Of a stretch of 64,000 nt of DNA, positions 51,869 through 61,976 are shown in pieces. The first letter of the stretch is position 1; every line of letters begins with the position of its first letter. This stretch comes from Adiantum capillus-veneris (Eukaryota; Streptophyta; Polypodiopsida; Polypodiales; Pteridaceae), in NCBI GenBank assembly GCA_014529385.2, contig CM043943.1, positions 101,971,855 through 102,035,854 of the forward strand, in the 5' to 3' direction. The position numbers and the translations under genes were made by a program. The notes below the pieces were generated by a model. That model did not search any database. It was not told the origin of the DNA and worked only from the letters and a program-made list of their open reading frames with translations.

Positions 51869-52624
51869 TCAATGCTTTCGTGTTGACAAGTACACACCAA
51901 GGAAATAATTTGTCTCAGAATCACTATACTGATTTACAATTGTGTTGTATGTATAGACTCTCTTATCTCTTGCATACAACCATCCGACCAACCATGTAAT
52001 TATGGTTCTCTCCAAGAAGTTTTGAAGTTGCTCGGAAGTTTGCCTCCACATCTTTGGAAATGTAAGATATGTCCCTGGCATGTTCCACATCACCCTATAT
52101 GGAGTGTCATCAAAAATTAAGGTATTGTTTGCATCCAAATCCTCAAATATCTTCCAAATATCACTCAAATTTTTGTGATAAACCCTTATAAATCCTAACA
52201 TGATATTTGGATTTTGGCAATTTTTGTTACTCATAAACACCTTGAACTTGGTATACTGCTCAAGAAAACATTTTTGTGTGATGCGTTGCACCCTTGTTAA
52301 GTTATAGCAACTCCATATCCATAGCTCAAAGTATTAAGCACAAAAATCCAAAAAACTTTGTGCGTCTGGTCGCACCACATGATAAACTTCATCTTTATCC
52401 TCCACAAGTTGCATGTGTTGAGCCGAAGTTGGCATAGAATCTCCATGTTTCATTCCAATTGTCTTGAGAAGTAACCCCTCTAGATCCAAGATAAGTACTC
52501 TTTTGATGTCCTTGAAAGAAAGTGGTAGGAGATAAGGAGGTGATTCATTCCTTGGACAAGGTCTTGGAGGAGGTTGGATGGGTAATTCAATAGTTTTCTT
52601 CAATTTATGCCAGCATATAGCCAA
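51869..52624 (-). pseudogene. FCP1-like HAD phosphatase domain, one in-frame stop
   Basis: One reading frame of about 252 codons on the minus strand, broken only by a TAA at 52334-52336, probably from CAA. It starts with a Pro-rich stretch, then KRVLILDLEGLLLKT at residues 41-55. This is the DxDG-type nucleophile motif with the first Asp kept and the second changed to Glu. VRPDAQSFLDFCA, the stop, YFELWIWSCYNLTRVQ, and TLIFDDTPYRVMWNMPGTYL follow; the last is the conserved DD loop. This order is that of the FCP1 homology/NIF phosphatase fold, in the plant subgroup whose second motif residue is often not Asp. It is uninterrupted by introns, so it may be a retrocopy or a captured exon. It is the only host-gene-like sequence in the right half of the window. 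Confidence 0.72.
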
Positions 52625-52996
52625 TCCATTTTTCTATAATGATTCTGAAATTAAAGAACAAGAACACATAATGCAAACACAACAATAGACATGAGTTTTA
52701 CATTGTCTACCCTAAGGTTTTATTAGATACCAAAATACATCTATGATCTACTCATTAATAGAAAAAGTCAAATTAAAATCCTGACTCCTTTTTATGCTAC
52801 ACTCTCTCTTAGTCTCAATACCATGGAGTTTAACTAGACTTAATTCAACTAATAACTACTACTTGTTGTTAAAGGTATGCTTGAAGTGCATAAGGCGTAA
52901 CCAATGCTCTAGTGTAGAATGGGTATTTAGGTCTCAAGGTCTACCATTTATCCAAGCAAAAATCCATTTAGATATGGAAACCCAATTTTTCTTAAT
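52625..52996. other. Spacer between the FCP1-like pseudogene and SAT-G
   Basis: AT-rich. A few in-frame codons upstream of the pseudogene Met continue (NPFFYNDSEIK on the plus-strand complement), but no further domain is recognised. Nothing else seen. Confidence 0.4.
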
Positions 52997-53792
52997 ATAA
53001 TGATATAGAGTGGACAAGTGGTGAATCCTGAGACCAAACCACTCATGCTACTAGGGATAATAGGTTGGACAAGTGGTGGACCTTGAATGTAAACCCCCCA
53101 TGTACAAAGTATCATGGGTTTTGGGTATTTCAATGGACTCTAGAATCTTGGAGACATGGTGGAGCTTACTTCTCTCCATGTTTCAATGGAGCCTAGCTTG
53201 GACAAGTGGTGGACGTTTGTTTCTCTCTATGTTTGAACAAATTTAGCTTGGACAAGTGGTGGACCTTGGAACAAAACCCCCATGTAAAACATATCATGAA
53301 CATTACAAGTGGTGAGAAAAAATACCATTCAATATATAACCTTATAGGTTCGACAAGTGGTGGACCTTAACACCCAATTATTATTAATATAATGAAATAG
53401 AGTGGACAAGTGGTGAATCTTGCGACCAAACCTACTAGGAAAAGTAGGTTGGACAAGTGGTGGACCTTGAATTCAAACCCCCCATGTACAAAATATCACT
53501 CATGCTACTAGGAATAATTTGGTATTAAGGTCCATGTTTCAATGGAGCCTAGCTTGGACAAGTGGTGGACCTTTGTTTCTCTCTATGTTTCAATAGAATT
53601 AGCTTGGACAAGTGGTGAACCTTGGAACAAAACCCCTATGTAAAGCATGTCATGGGCATTACAAGTGATGCGAAAAAATACCATTCAAGGAATAACCTTA
53701 TAGGCTGGACAAGTGGTGGACCTTAGCACCCAATTCCTCTTGATATAATGACCTAGAGTGGAAAAGTGGTGAATCATGAGACCAAACCTACT
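52997..53792 (+). repeat. SAT-G block 3
   Basis: Well-preserved SAT-G with larger-scale repetition. The series TTGAGACCAAACC..., GGGATAATAGGTTGGACAAG, CCCCCCATGTACAAA, TTCAATGGAGCCTAGCTTGG, CAAAACCCCCATGTAAAACA, TATAACCTTATAGGTT recurs in order. It ends abruptly at GGGA/CGAAGAGC, where COP-E sequence begins. Confidence 0.85.
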
Positions 53793-54836
53793 AGGGACGA
53801 AGAGCATGCAAGTGGAGATGGACTCACTACATCGCAACCAAACACGGGAGTTGGTTGAGTTGCCTAAAGGTAAGCGGGCACTTCAAAACAAATGGGTGTA
53901 CGAGCTAAAGGAAGAAGAAGGTGGGAAGAAAAGGTACAAGTTTAGGCTTGTGGTAAAAGGTTTTTCTCAAAAGAAAGGTATTGACTTCAATGAAATATTT
54001 TCTCCTGTTATAAAAATGAACTCAATTAGGCTTGTCTTAAGCCTTGTGGCTGCTCATGATCTAAATCTCGAGCAAATGGATGTAAATACGACATTCCCTC
54101 ATGGTGACTTAGAGGAGGAAATCTACATGCTTCAACCAAAGGGGTATGAAGTAAAAGGTAAGGAGAAAATGGTTTGCAGATTAAAGAAGAGCTTGTATGG
54201 TTTAAAGCAAGCATCAAGACAATGGTACTTGAAGTTTGATCGATGGATGTTGGATCATGGATTCACAAGATGCAACTCGGATCACTACGTCTACACGGAG
54301 AATTTGGGAGATGGGAAATTCATCATCCTAATGTTGTATGTTGATGACATGTTGATTGCAAGTGCTAACATGCAGGACATCAAAGACCTAAAAGAGGAGC
54401 TGTCCAAATCTTTTTCAATGAAAGATTTAGGTGCTGCAAAGAGGATACTTGGTATGAAAATATCAAGGGACATGACGGAAAACACAATAAAGATATCTCA
54501 AGAAGATTACATCAAGAAGGTACTAGAAAGGTCTGCAATGCAAAATGCAAAACCAGTTTCCACACCTTTGGCTGGTCATTTTAAACTAACGAAGGATATG
54601 TGTCCAAAGACACAAGAAGAGATAGCCTATATGTCTAAAGTTCCATATGCTGCAGCGGTAGGTTCTCTAATGTATGCTATGGTCTGGACAAGGCCAGACA
54701 TTGCACATGCAGTGGGAGTTGTGAGTAGGTTCATGGACAACCTAGGTACAGAGCATTGGCAAGCTGTGAAGTGGATACTTAGGTATCTAAAAGGGACAAC
54801 AACAAATGCTTTGTATTTTGGAGGAACTGATATTTT
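53793..54836 (+). pseudogene. COP-E upstream fragment: Ty1/copia reverse transcriptase
   Basis: Nearly identical to 57863-58906 of the downstream element. It lies in an open frame 53776-54918 of 380 codons. Motifs: ELVELPKGKRALQNKWVY, GIDFNEIFSPV, QMDVNTTFPHGDLEEEIYML, SLYGLKQASRQWYLKFD, YVDD at 54337-54348 (residues 188-191), WTRPDIAHAVG. Unlike the downstream copy it lacks the 4-base insertion at DLGAAKRILG, so it preserves the original frame. At 54836 it jumps into the middle of the COP-E LTR, so the protein would end with about 27 LTR-coded residues. The left edge joins satellite with GGAC microhomology, not a target duplication. Confidence 0.9.
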
Positions 54837-55409
54837 TCCTTTTCGCCAAAATATTATGGCCGGACGGTGGCGGAAAAGTGGTCGGAAAACAACCGGTTGG
54901 TTGGCCGGTGGCTGGTAGTCAATGGCCGATGGCCGGTGGTCGGAAGTCAATGGCCGGTGGCCGAATTCAAAAGCGGACTTGTCTTCTCAAGGGCGGCCAC
55001 ACATGGGCGGATTGGAGGGTCCGATTTGGACTTATTCGCACAAGGGCGGCTACACATGGCTGTCTCTCATAAGAGAGGGCAGCCCTTTTGGCCTATAAAA
55101 GGAGGCCATTTCTACACACATTTCATAGTGTGAAGTTGATGCAACAAGGTGAGTGTGAGGTGGTGAGAGTGAAGCAAGGCGGGAGCTCCATTAAGGGTAT
55201 AATCCCTTTGTAAACTAATTCTTGTTTTGAAGTACTAAATCCATTGAGTGGCTGCTTTCCCGTGGACGTAGCCCACATTGGGTGAACCACGTATATTGTG
55301 TGTACTCTCTCTCTCTCTCTCTACTCTATAATCTCGTGTATATAAATCTGTCTCTCTCCATTAAGTAATCTAATCAATTATCTATTTAGCTACGTCTTAT
55401 TTCCTAACA
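54837..55409 (+). repeat. COP-E 5' LTR, 5'-truncated
   Basis: Matches 59640-60211 and ends ...TTTCCTAACA. The first 210 or so bases of the LTR are missing because of the deletion joining it to the upstream fragment. It contains a GGCCGG-rich block and a TATA-like CCTATAAAAGG at 55093-55103. Confidence 0.88.
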
Positions 55410-55411
55410 CC

Positions 55412-55423
55412 TGGTATGAGAGC
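55412..55423 (+). other. COP-E primer binding site
   Basis: TGGTATGAGAGC lies two bases after the LTR and differs by one base from the usual TGGTATCAGAGC. The change may be a mutation in this copy. Confidence 0.85.
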
Positions 55424-55473
55424 AAGGTTTGCTCGTAGCTAAATTATCTCAAGGAAAGGATTCCTTGAATTGA

Positions 55474-57249
55474 GTGGGAGTTATGGCGGAGGAAGGGAAG
55501 CTCAAGATTGAGAAGTTCAACGGAAAAAACTACCAACATTGGAAGATGCAGATTGAAGACTATCTCTACCAGAAGGACCTCTATTTTCCACTAGGCGGTC
55601 TTGCGAAGAAGCCCGCAACAATGGCAGATGAAGCATGGATTGTCCTTGATCGAAAGGCACTGGGAACAATCCGGTTAAGCTTGGCGTCAACGGTGGCCTT
55701 CAATGTTTCGGAGATGAAGACCACGGAGGACTTGATGAAATCACTTGACGACTTCTACGAGAAACCATCGGCATCCAATAAGGTATTTCTTATGAAGCGC
55801 TTGTTCAATCTAAAGATGGCAGAGAATGGTTCAGTTGCAAAACACCTAAATGTTTTTAACACAAACATAAGTCAAATTCGATCAGTGAAAATCAATTTCG
55901 ATGACGAAGTGCGAGCTCTCCTTATACTATCATCTCTACCTGATAGTTGGGACAGCGTTGTGATGGCTGTAAGTAATTCTATCTCTAGCACAAATACTCT
56001 TAAGTTTGATGATGTTGTGGGTGTTCTCCTAAGCGAGGAAATGCGAAGGAGAAGCACAGGAGAATCATCAAGTGCTGCATTATCAGTGGAAACAAGAGGA
56101 AGGCTTAAGGAGAGGTTCAAAAACCAAAAGGGTCATGATCGCTCAAGGCGGAGCAAGTCACGCACAAAGTCAGTTCTTGAATGTTGGAACTGCGGCAAGA
56201 AGGGCCACATCAAGAAGGATTGCTGGTCCAAGAAGAAGAAGGAGACAGAGTCTCAAGACAACAAGCCAACATCGGAGGCCAATGTGGCAGGTAAAGTAGA
56301 GCAAGATGCTCTAATTCTCTCATTAGACAATGTGTCTAATTCCTGGATAGTAGATTCCGGGGCTTCATTCCATGCGACACCACACAAGAAACATTTCCAA
56401 GACTACACCAAAGGTAATTTTGGGTATGTATACTTGGGAGATGATGAAGCTTGTGAGATTGTCGGCAAAGGTACAGTTTCTGTCAAAACTGCTAACGGAA
56501 ATGAATGGAAGCCTAAAGATGTTAGGCATGTTCCTTCTCTTCGCAAAAATTTGATCTCTACAGGACAATTGGACGATGAAGGTCACAACATTGCATTCGG
56601 AAACAAACGGTGGAAGATCTCAAAGGGATCTTTGGTGGTTTCCAAGGGTGAAAAAGTCGGTACACTTTACTTGTGTACTGTTAGCACGCAACCTTCAGCT
56701 TGTGCAGCAACTACAGAAGTTGATAGTGCGGTGTGGCACTACCGACTTGGGCATATGAGTGCCAAAGGAATGCAAATCCTTCAAACAAAGAAGCTTCTAC
56801 CAGGTTTGAAAGAAGTGGACTTAGAGTTCTGTGAAGATTGTGTTTATGGTAAACAAAAGAGGGTAAAATTTCAAAAATCAGGAAATGAAAGAAAAAATAA
56901 AAAACTTCAGTTGGTTCATTCTGATGTTTGGGATCCTGCAAGTACACCATCACTTGGTGGCTCATTGTACTATGTAACATTCATAGACGATGCGACTAGA
57001 AAAACATGGGTTTATGTCATGAAGAATAAATCCGATGTATTTTTCATATTTCAAAGGTGGAAAGCCTTTGTGGAGAATGAAACAGGTACCAAGGTTAAAT
57101 GCCTCAGATCCGACAATGGAGGCGAATATTGCAGCCAAGCTTTTGAAAGCTTTTGTGCTAGCAATGACATTCGGAGGCAAAGGACAACCCCAAGGACACC
57201 TCAACAAAATGGGATTTTGGAAAGTATGAACAGGACAATCATGGAATGA
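55474..57249 (+). pseudogene. COP-E Gag, protease and integrase (ends at a mutation)
   Basis: 591 codons. The N-terminal Gag of the copia type contains KIEKFNGKNYQHWKMQIEDY. The zinc knuckle CWNCGKKGHIKKDC is at 237-250. Protease DSGA is at 294-297 in WIVDSGASFHA. The pre-integrase domain has WHYRLGHMSAKGMQIL and CEDCVYGK. Integrase has catalytic D484 (LVHSDVW), D547 (SDNGGEY) and E583 (NGILESMNRT), the D-x35-E spacing correct. It stops at TGA 57247-57249 where an Arg (CGA) is expected; the same frame goes on at 57250. The start at 55474 or the Met three codons later (55483) are both possible. Confidence 0.93.
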
Positions 57250-58644
57250 GCACGAAGCATGCGGCTACATGTAGGCCTACCGCTTGAGCTTTGGGCGGAA
57301 GCTGTAAGTACGTCTGTGTACTTAATCAATCGGTCACCCTCAACGGCATTGGATGGGGGAGTTCAAGAAGAGGCATGGACAGGTAAACCGGTGAATTATG
57401 CATTTCTCAAAGTGTTTGGGTGTGAGGCTTTCATGCACATAGATAGAAGCCTAAGATCAAAGTTAGATGCAAAGTCCAAAAAGTGTTTCTTCATTGGCTA
57501 TGGAGAAGGAGACTTTGGGTATCGCCTATGGTATCCTGATGATGGTAAAATCTTAAGCAGTAGGAATGTAATTTTTAACGAACAAAATATGTACAAAGAT
57601 TACTTGGAAAGAAAACAAACAAAAGAAACAGGTGATGAGTACATGGAGCTTGAGGACGGTGAAGACTCAAGGACTGCAAACGGTGACAATGTGCAACAAC
57701 TTCAATTAAATGAGGAGCCTCAACCTATTCCCCGAAGATCTACAAGAGCAAGTAGACCTCCAGAAAGGTGTGTTCCTTCCTTCAACCATCTCTTGATCTC
57801 AGATTCTAGAGAGCCGGAATCATATGAAGAAGCTATGCAGCATGAATCCAAAGAAGAATGGACGAAGAGCATGCAAGTGGAGATGGACTCACTACATCGC
57901 AACCAAACATGGGAGTTGGTTGAGTTGCCTAAAGGTAAGCGGGCACTTCAAAACAAATTGGTGTACAAGCTAAAGGAAGAAGAAGGTGGGAAGAAAAGGT
58001 ACAAGTCTAGGCTTGTGGTAAAAGGTTTTTCTCAAAATAAAGGTATTGACTTCAATGAAATATTTTCTCCTGTTGTAAAAATGAACTCAATTAGGCTTGT
58101 CTTAAGCCTTGTGGCTGCTCATGATCTAAATCTCGAGCAAATGGATGTAAATACGACATTCCCTCATGGTAACTTAGAGGAGGAAATCTACATGCTTCAA
58201 CAAAAGGGGTATGAAGTAAAAGCTAAGGAGAAAATGGTTTGCAGATTAAAGAAGAGCTTGTATGGTTTAAAGCAAGCATCAAGACAATGGTACTTGAAGT
58301 TTGATCGATGGATGTTGGATCATGGATTCACAAGATGCAACTCGGATCACTACGTCTACACGGAGAATTTGGGAGATGGAAAATTCATCATCCTAATGTT
58401 GTATGTTGATGACATGTTGATTGCAATTGCTAACATGCAGGACATCAAAGACCTAAAAGAGGAGCTGTCCAAATCTTTTTCAATGAAAGATTTAGGTGCA
58501 TGCTGCAAAGAGGATACTTGGTATGAAAATATCAAGGGACAGGACGAAGAACACAATAAAGCTATCTCAAGAAGATTACATCAAGAAGGTACTAGAAAGG
58601 TTTGCAATGCAAAATGCAAAACCAGTTTCTACACCTTTGGCTAG
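57250..58644 (+). pseudogene. COP-E integrase end and reverse transcriptase
   Basis: Same frame as the preceding piece. It contains the integrase tail (LPLELWAEAVSTSVYLINRS, FLKVFGCEAFMHID), a variable acidic linker, and reverse transcriptase (ELVELPKGKRALQNKLVYK, GIDFNEIFSPVVKMNS, SLYGLKQASRQWYLKFD, YVDD at 58402-58413). After DLGA at about 58498 a 4-base insertion throws the frame, and the last 48 codons are nonsense. Comparison with 54430-54450 shows the uninterrupted form. Confidence 0.93.
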
Positions 58645-59368
58645 TCATTTTAAACTAACAAAGGATATGTGTCCAAAGACACAAGAGGAGATAGCCTATA
58701 TGTCTAAAGTTCCATATGCTACAGCGGTAGGTTCTCTAATGTATGCTATGGTCTGGACAAGGCCAGACATTGCACATGTAGTGGGAGTTGTGAGTAGGTT
58801 CATGGACAAACCAGGTACAGAGCATTGGCAAGCTGTGAAGTGGATACTTAGGTATCTAAAAGGGACAACAACAAATGCTTTGTATTTTGGAGGAACTGAT
58901 ATTTTTCTAGAAGGGTATGCTGATGTAGATATGGCAGGTGACAAAGATACTCGAGGGAGCACTACTGGCTATGTGTTCACGGTTGGAGGCACAGCAGTAA
59001 GCTGGGCTTCAAAGCTGTAGAAAGTGGTTTCGCTTTCTACCACGGAAGAAGAGTATGTAGCAATGGCGGAGGCAAGCAAAGAAATTCTGTGGCTTCACAG
59101 ATTCTTAGAAGAGCTTGGATTCAAACAAGACAATTGTGTCTTGTACAGTCATAGCCAAAGCGCTATCCATCTTGCAAAGAACTCAGCCTTTCATTCAAGG
59201 ACAAAGCACATTGAGGTGAGATATCACTTCATACGCACTCTTTTGGAAGAGGGACAACTAAAGCTAGGAAAGGTGCATACAAGTGAAAATCTTGCAGACA
59301 TGTTTACAAAGGTGGTCAACAAGGAGAAGTTTAGATTTTTCTCATCTTCAATCGACATTCAAGGATAA
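58500..59368 (+). pseudogene. COP-E end of reverse transcriptase and RNase H
   Basis: The frame restored after the insertion: KRILGMKISRD, KVSTPLA-like motif (KPVSTPLASHF), GSLMYAMVWTRPDIAH, GYADVDMAGDKDTRGSTTGY. A TAG at 59018-59020 interrupts WASKL-x-KVVSLSTTE (Gln codon CAG expected). RNase H goes on at 59024-59368 (EEYVAMAEASKEILWLHRFL, HSRTKHIEVRYHFIR, NLADMFTKVV). The rest looks well preserved, so decay is recent. Confidence 0.92.
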
Positions 59369-59417
59369 GAAACCAGAATGGAAAGCAGTCACAAGTTTGG
59401 TTTGGAGATCAGTCTCC

Positions 59418-59428
59418 AAGTGGGAGAT
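59418..59428 (+). other. COP-E polypurine tract
   Basis: AAGTGGGAGAT directly before TGTTAAG, the arrangement usual in plant copia elements. Confidence 0.88.
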
Positions 59429-60211
59429 TGTTAAGTATGGAGACTGATTTAACCTTGTACTTTTCTATGGTAAAAGCGCACATTTGTAAGGCCCCCATTA
59501 TGAGGAGAAGCCATCGTGCATGAAGGAAAATCACTCACCGGAAACCAAAATTTTCACGGACAAGAATCAGGGGCAACTTTAAAGGCCTCGGGGACGGAGG
59601 CCCCCGAGACTATTTTTTTTTTGCTGGAATATTTTTTTTTGCCAGAATATTATGGCCGGACGGCGGCCGGAAAGTGGTCGGAAAACAACCGGTCGGTTAG
59701 CCGGTGGCTGGTAGTCAATGGCCGATGGCCGGTGGTCGGAAGTCAATGGCCGGTGGCCGAATTCAAAAGCGGACTTGTCTTCTCAAGGGCGGCCACACAT
59801 GGGCGGATTGGAGGGTCCGATTTGGACTTATTCGCACAAGGGCGGCTACACATGGCTGTCTCTCATAAGAGAGGGCAGCCCTTTTGGCCTATAAAAGGAG
59901 GTCATTTCTACACACATTTCATAGTGTGAAGTTGATGCAACAAGGTGAGTGTGAGGTGGTGAGAGTGAAGCAAGGCGGGAGCTCCATTAAGGGTATAATC
60001 CCTTTGTAAACTACTTCTTGTTTTGAAGTACTAAAGCCATTGAGTGGCTGCTTTCCCGTGGACGTAGCCCACATTGGGTGAACCACGTATATCATGTGTA
60101 CTCTCTCTCTCTCTCTCTCTCTCTACTCTATAATCTCGTGTATATAAATCTGTCTCTCTCCATTAAGTAATCTACTCAATTATCTATTTAGCTACGTCTT
60201 ATTTCCTAACA
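59429..60211 (+). repeat. COP-E 3' LTR
   Basis: TGTTAAGTATGG to TTTCCTAACA, 783 bases. It has T-runs at 59611-59640, a GGCCGG-rich block (about 59652-59765), a TATA-like CCTATAAAAGG near 59888 and a (CT)n run near 60101-60124. Confidence 0.92.
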
Positions 60212-60651
60212 AAAACATATCATGGGCATTACAAGTGGTGAGAAAAAATAACATTCAATATATAACCTTATAGGTTGGACAAGTGGTGAACCTTAACACC
60301 CAATTATTCTTAATATAATGACATAGAGTGGATAAGTGGTGAACTTGGGACCAAACCTACTAGGGAAAATAGGTTGGACAAGTGGTGGACCTTGAATGTA
60401 AACCCCCCATGTACAAAATATCACTCATGCTACTAGAAATAATTTGGTATTAAGTTCCATGTTTCAATGCAAACTAGCTTGGAAAAGTGGTGGACCTTTG
60501 TTTCTCTCTATGTTTCAATAGAGTTAGCTTGGACAAGTGGTGGACCTTGGAACAAAACCTCCATGTAAATCATGTCATGGGCATTACAAGTGGTGAGAAA
60601 AAATACAATTCAAGCTATAACATTATATGTTGGACAAGTGGTGGACCTTAA
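60212..60651 (+). repeat. SAT-G block 4
   Basis: Continues the satellite after COP-E and ends at GTGGACCTTAA, where TIR-F copy 3 is inserted. Confidence 0.85.
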
Positions 60652-61972
60652 CACTAGGTTGGTAATGGGACACTTTTATGTCCTGTTAAGTGACCATTTT
60701 CCTTGAATTATGTCAAGAGTTTCAAAATGGATTTTGAGGTGCTATCTATCTAGAAAGTTTTCTCATGAGCTGAAAAAAACTCGACATTTTTTTGGAGTAT
60801 CAATTCCATCTTTAACCTTGTCCTTGCACAACATTTCACAACCTAAACTGTGTGAAAAAACGGGTCCTATTTTTGGATTTTTTCAACTTTTTGCAACTAT
60901 ACCACTCTAGAATTCATGTTTGTGAGGTCTATAATGATAGAGAACTATCTTTAGTAGTACTCAACATGTGGTGATGCTTCTAGGGAGAAATAAATGTTAA
61001 AGTTGTAAGTTATGACCAAATCACATAAATTGTCAAATCTTGTTTTTTAGCCAATTTTAGCTCTTCTATGATTTTTTTGGTGTCTTTCATGTTATCCAAA
61101 TGCAGTTTTGATTTTCTATGTCTCATATTGTAACATAAAGCTAATATTCCTTGAGTTTTGGGGCACCTAATACCCTATTTTGCATAGTAGACAACGATGG
61201 TTGATTTTTTCAATTATAGAAGAAAACGAAACATTCTAGTATATCAAGTATAGCTTTTTCAATATTGTTAGTTTCTTGTGACAACTACATGCATTTTGTA
61301 GGTAGTAACCATATCTAGTCATAAGGATCAAATTTGGCTAGATATTGAATAGTTTGTATAGGATTCTACAACTCTTAATGTTGAACCCAGTTTTTTCATG
61401 TTTGCTGTATTTAGCACTTAATCTTTGTCCCTAGGATTCCCCTTGGTAAGAGATGTATTATTATTTTGACATGCTCCATGTCTCCTTATGAACCTAAAGG
61501 ACAATAGGGAACTAAGAAAACATACATATATTATTTGTATTGAGCGTGGCTATAAAAACTTCGACGATAGGTTTGCAGAATGATAAAAATTCAACTTTTT
61601 TGTTCCTATTTCTTTTGGCACAACAAAAAATAGTGAGTGAGAAGAAATCATATGTTCTCATCACCAACCCATTGAGGTTAACTAGGAAATTTATCTCAAG
61701 TCCTGCAAAAATCCCCAATCTTATTTTTATGCAACAAAACGTAAGAAATGATTGTTTTGATGAAAATGTACTGGTCCATCAACTTTGGAGACTTGGTGTG
61801 ACCAAAAGATGAGAAATTTTACAAGTTTCTTATTTTTTCCATGTGTAGTAGGCCTTGAACTATAACCTCATGAAAGGATTTTACAAAATGAGTGGATCTA
61901 CTATGGTTTTGGAGGTTTTTTTCAAAACACTGAAAGGATACTTTTATGTCCTGTTAGGTTACCAACCTAGTG
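60652..61972. mobile_element. TIR-F copy 3 (1.32 kb, non-coding)
   Basis: Ends CACTAGGTTGGTAATGGG and GTTACCAACCTAGTG. TTAA at 60648-60651 and 61973-61976. It lies in the opposite orientation to copy 1 and is very similar to it, differing mostly by single bases. The insertion site is in a SAT-G unit whose uninterrupted form is present elsewhere (for example around 62895-62912, GGACCTTAACACCCAGTTC). Removing the element and one TTAA gives exactly that sequence. No coding capacity. Confidence 0.9.
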
Positions 61973-61976
61973 TTAA

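Larger units (their letters stand above)
53793..60211 (+). mobile_element. COP-E: rearranged Ty1/copia element
   Basis: Order: pol fragment, truncated LTR, primer site, gag-pol in four open pieces, polypurine tract, full LTR (59429-60211). This is what is left when two copia copies in tandem that share a middle LTR lose their left part and about 735 bases around the first junction. The right end is a true LTR end (CCTAACA) followed by SAT-G; the left end is not. The gag-pol has three defects: a TGA at 57247, a 4-base insertion near 58499 and a TAG at 59018. Confidence 0.85.

Noticed and set aside
53776-54918. The 380-codon RT frame as an intact domesticated gene
   Set aside because: It begins inside satellite sequence, lacks the other copia domains and ends in LTR-coded residues. 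It is a deletion remnant nearly identical to the neighbouring element.
61540-61812. Frames of 65-120 codons inside TIR-F copies as transposase remnants
   Set aside because: The frames are not shared between the three copies at the same length, lie on different strands and show no DDE-like or DNA-binding motif.
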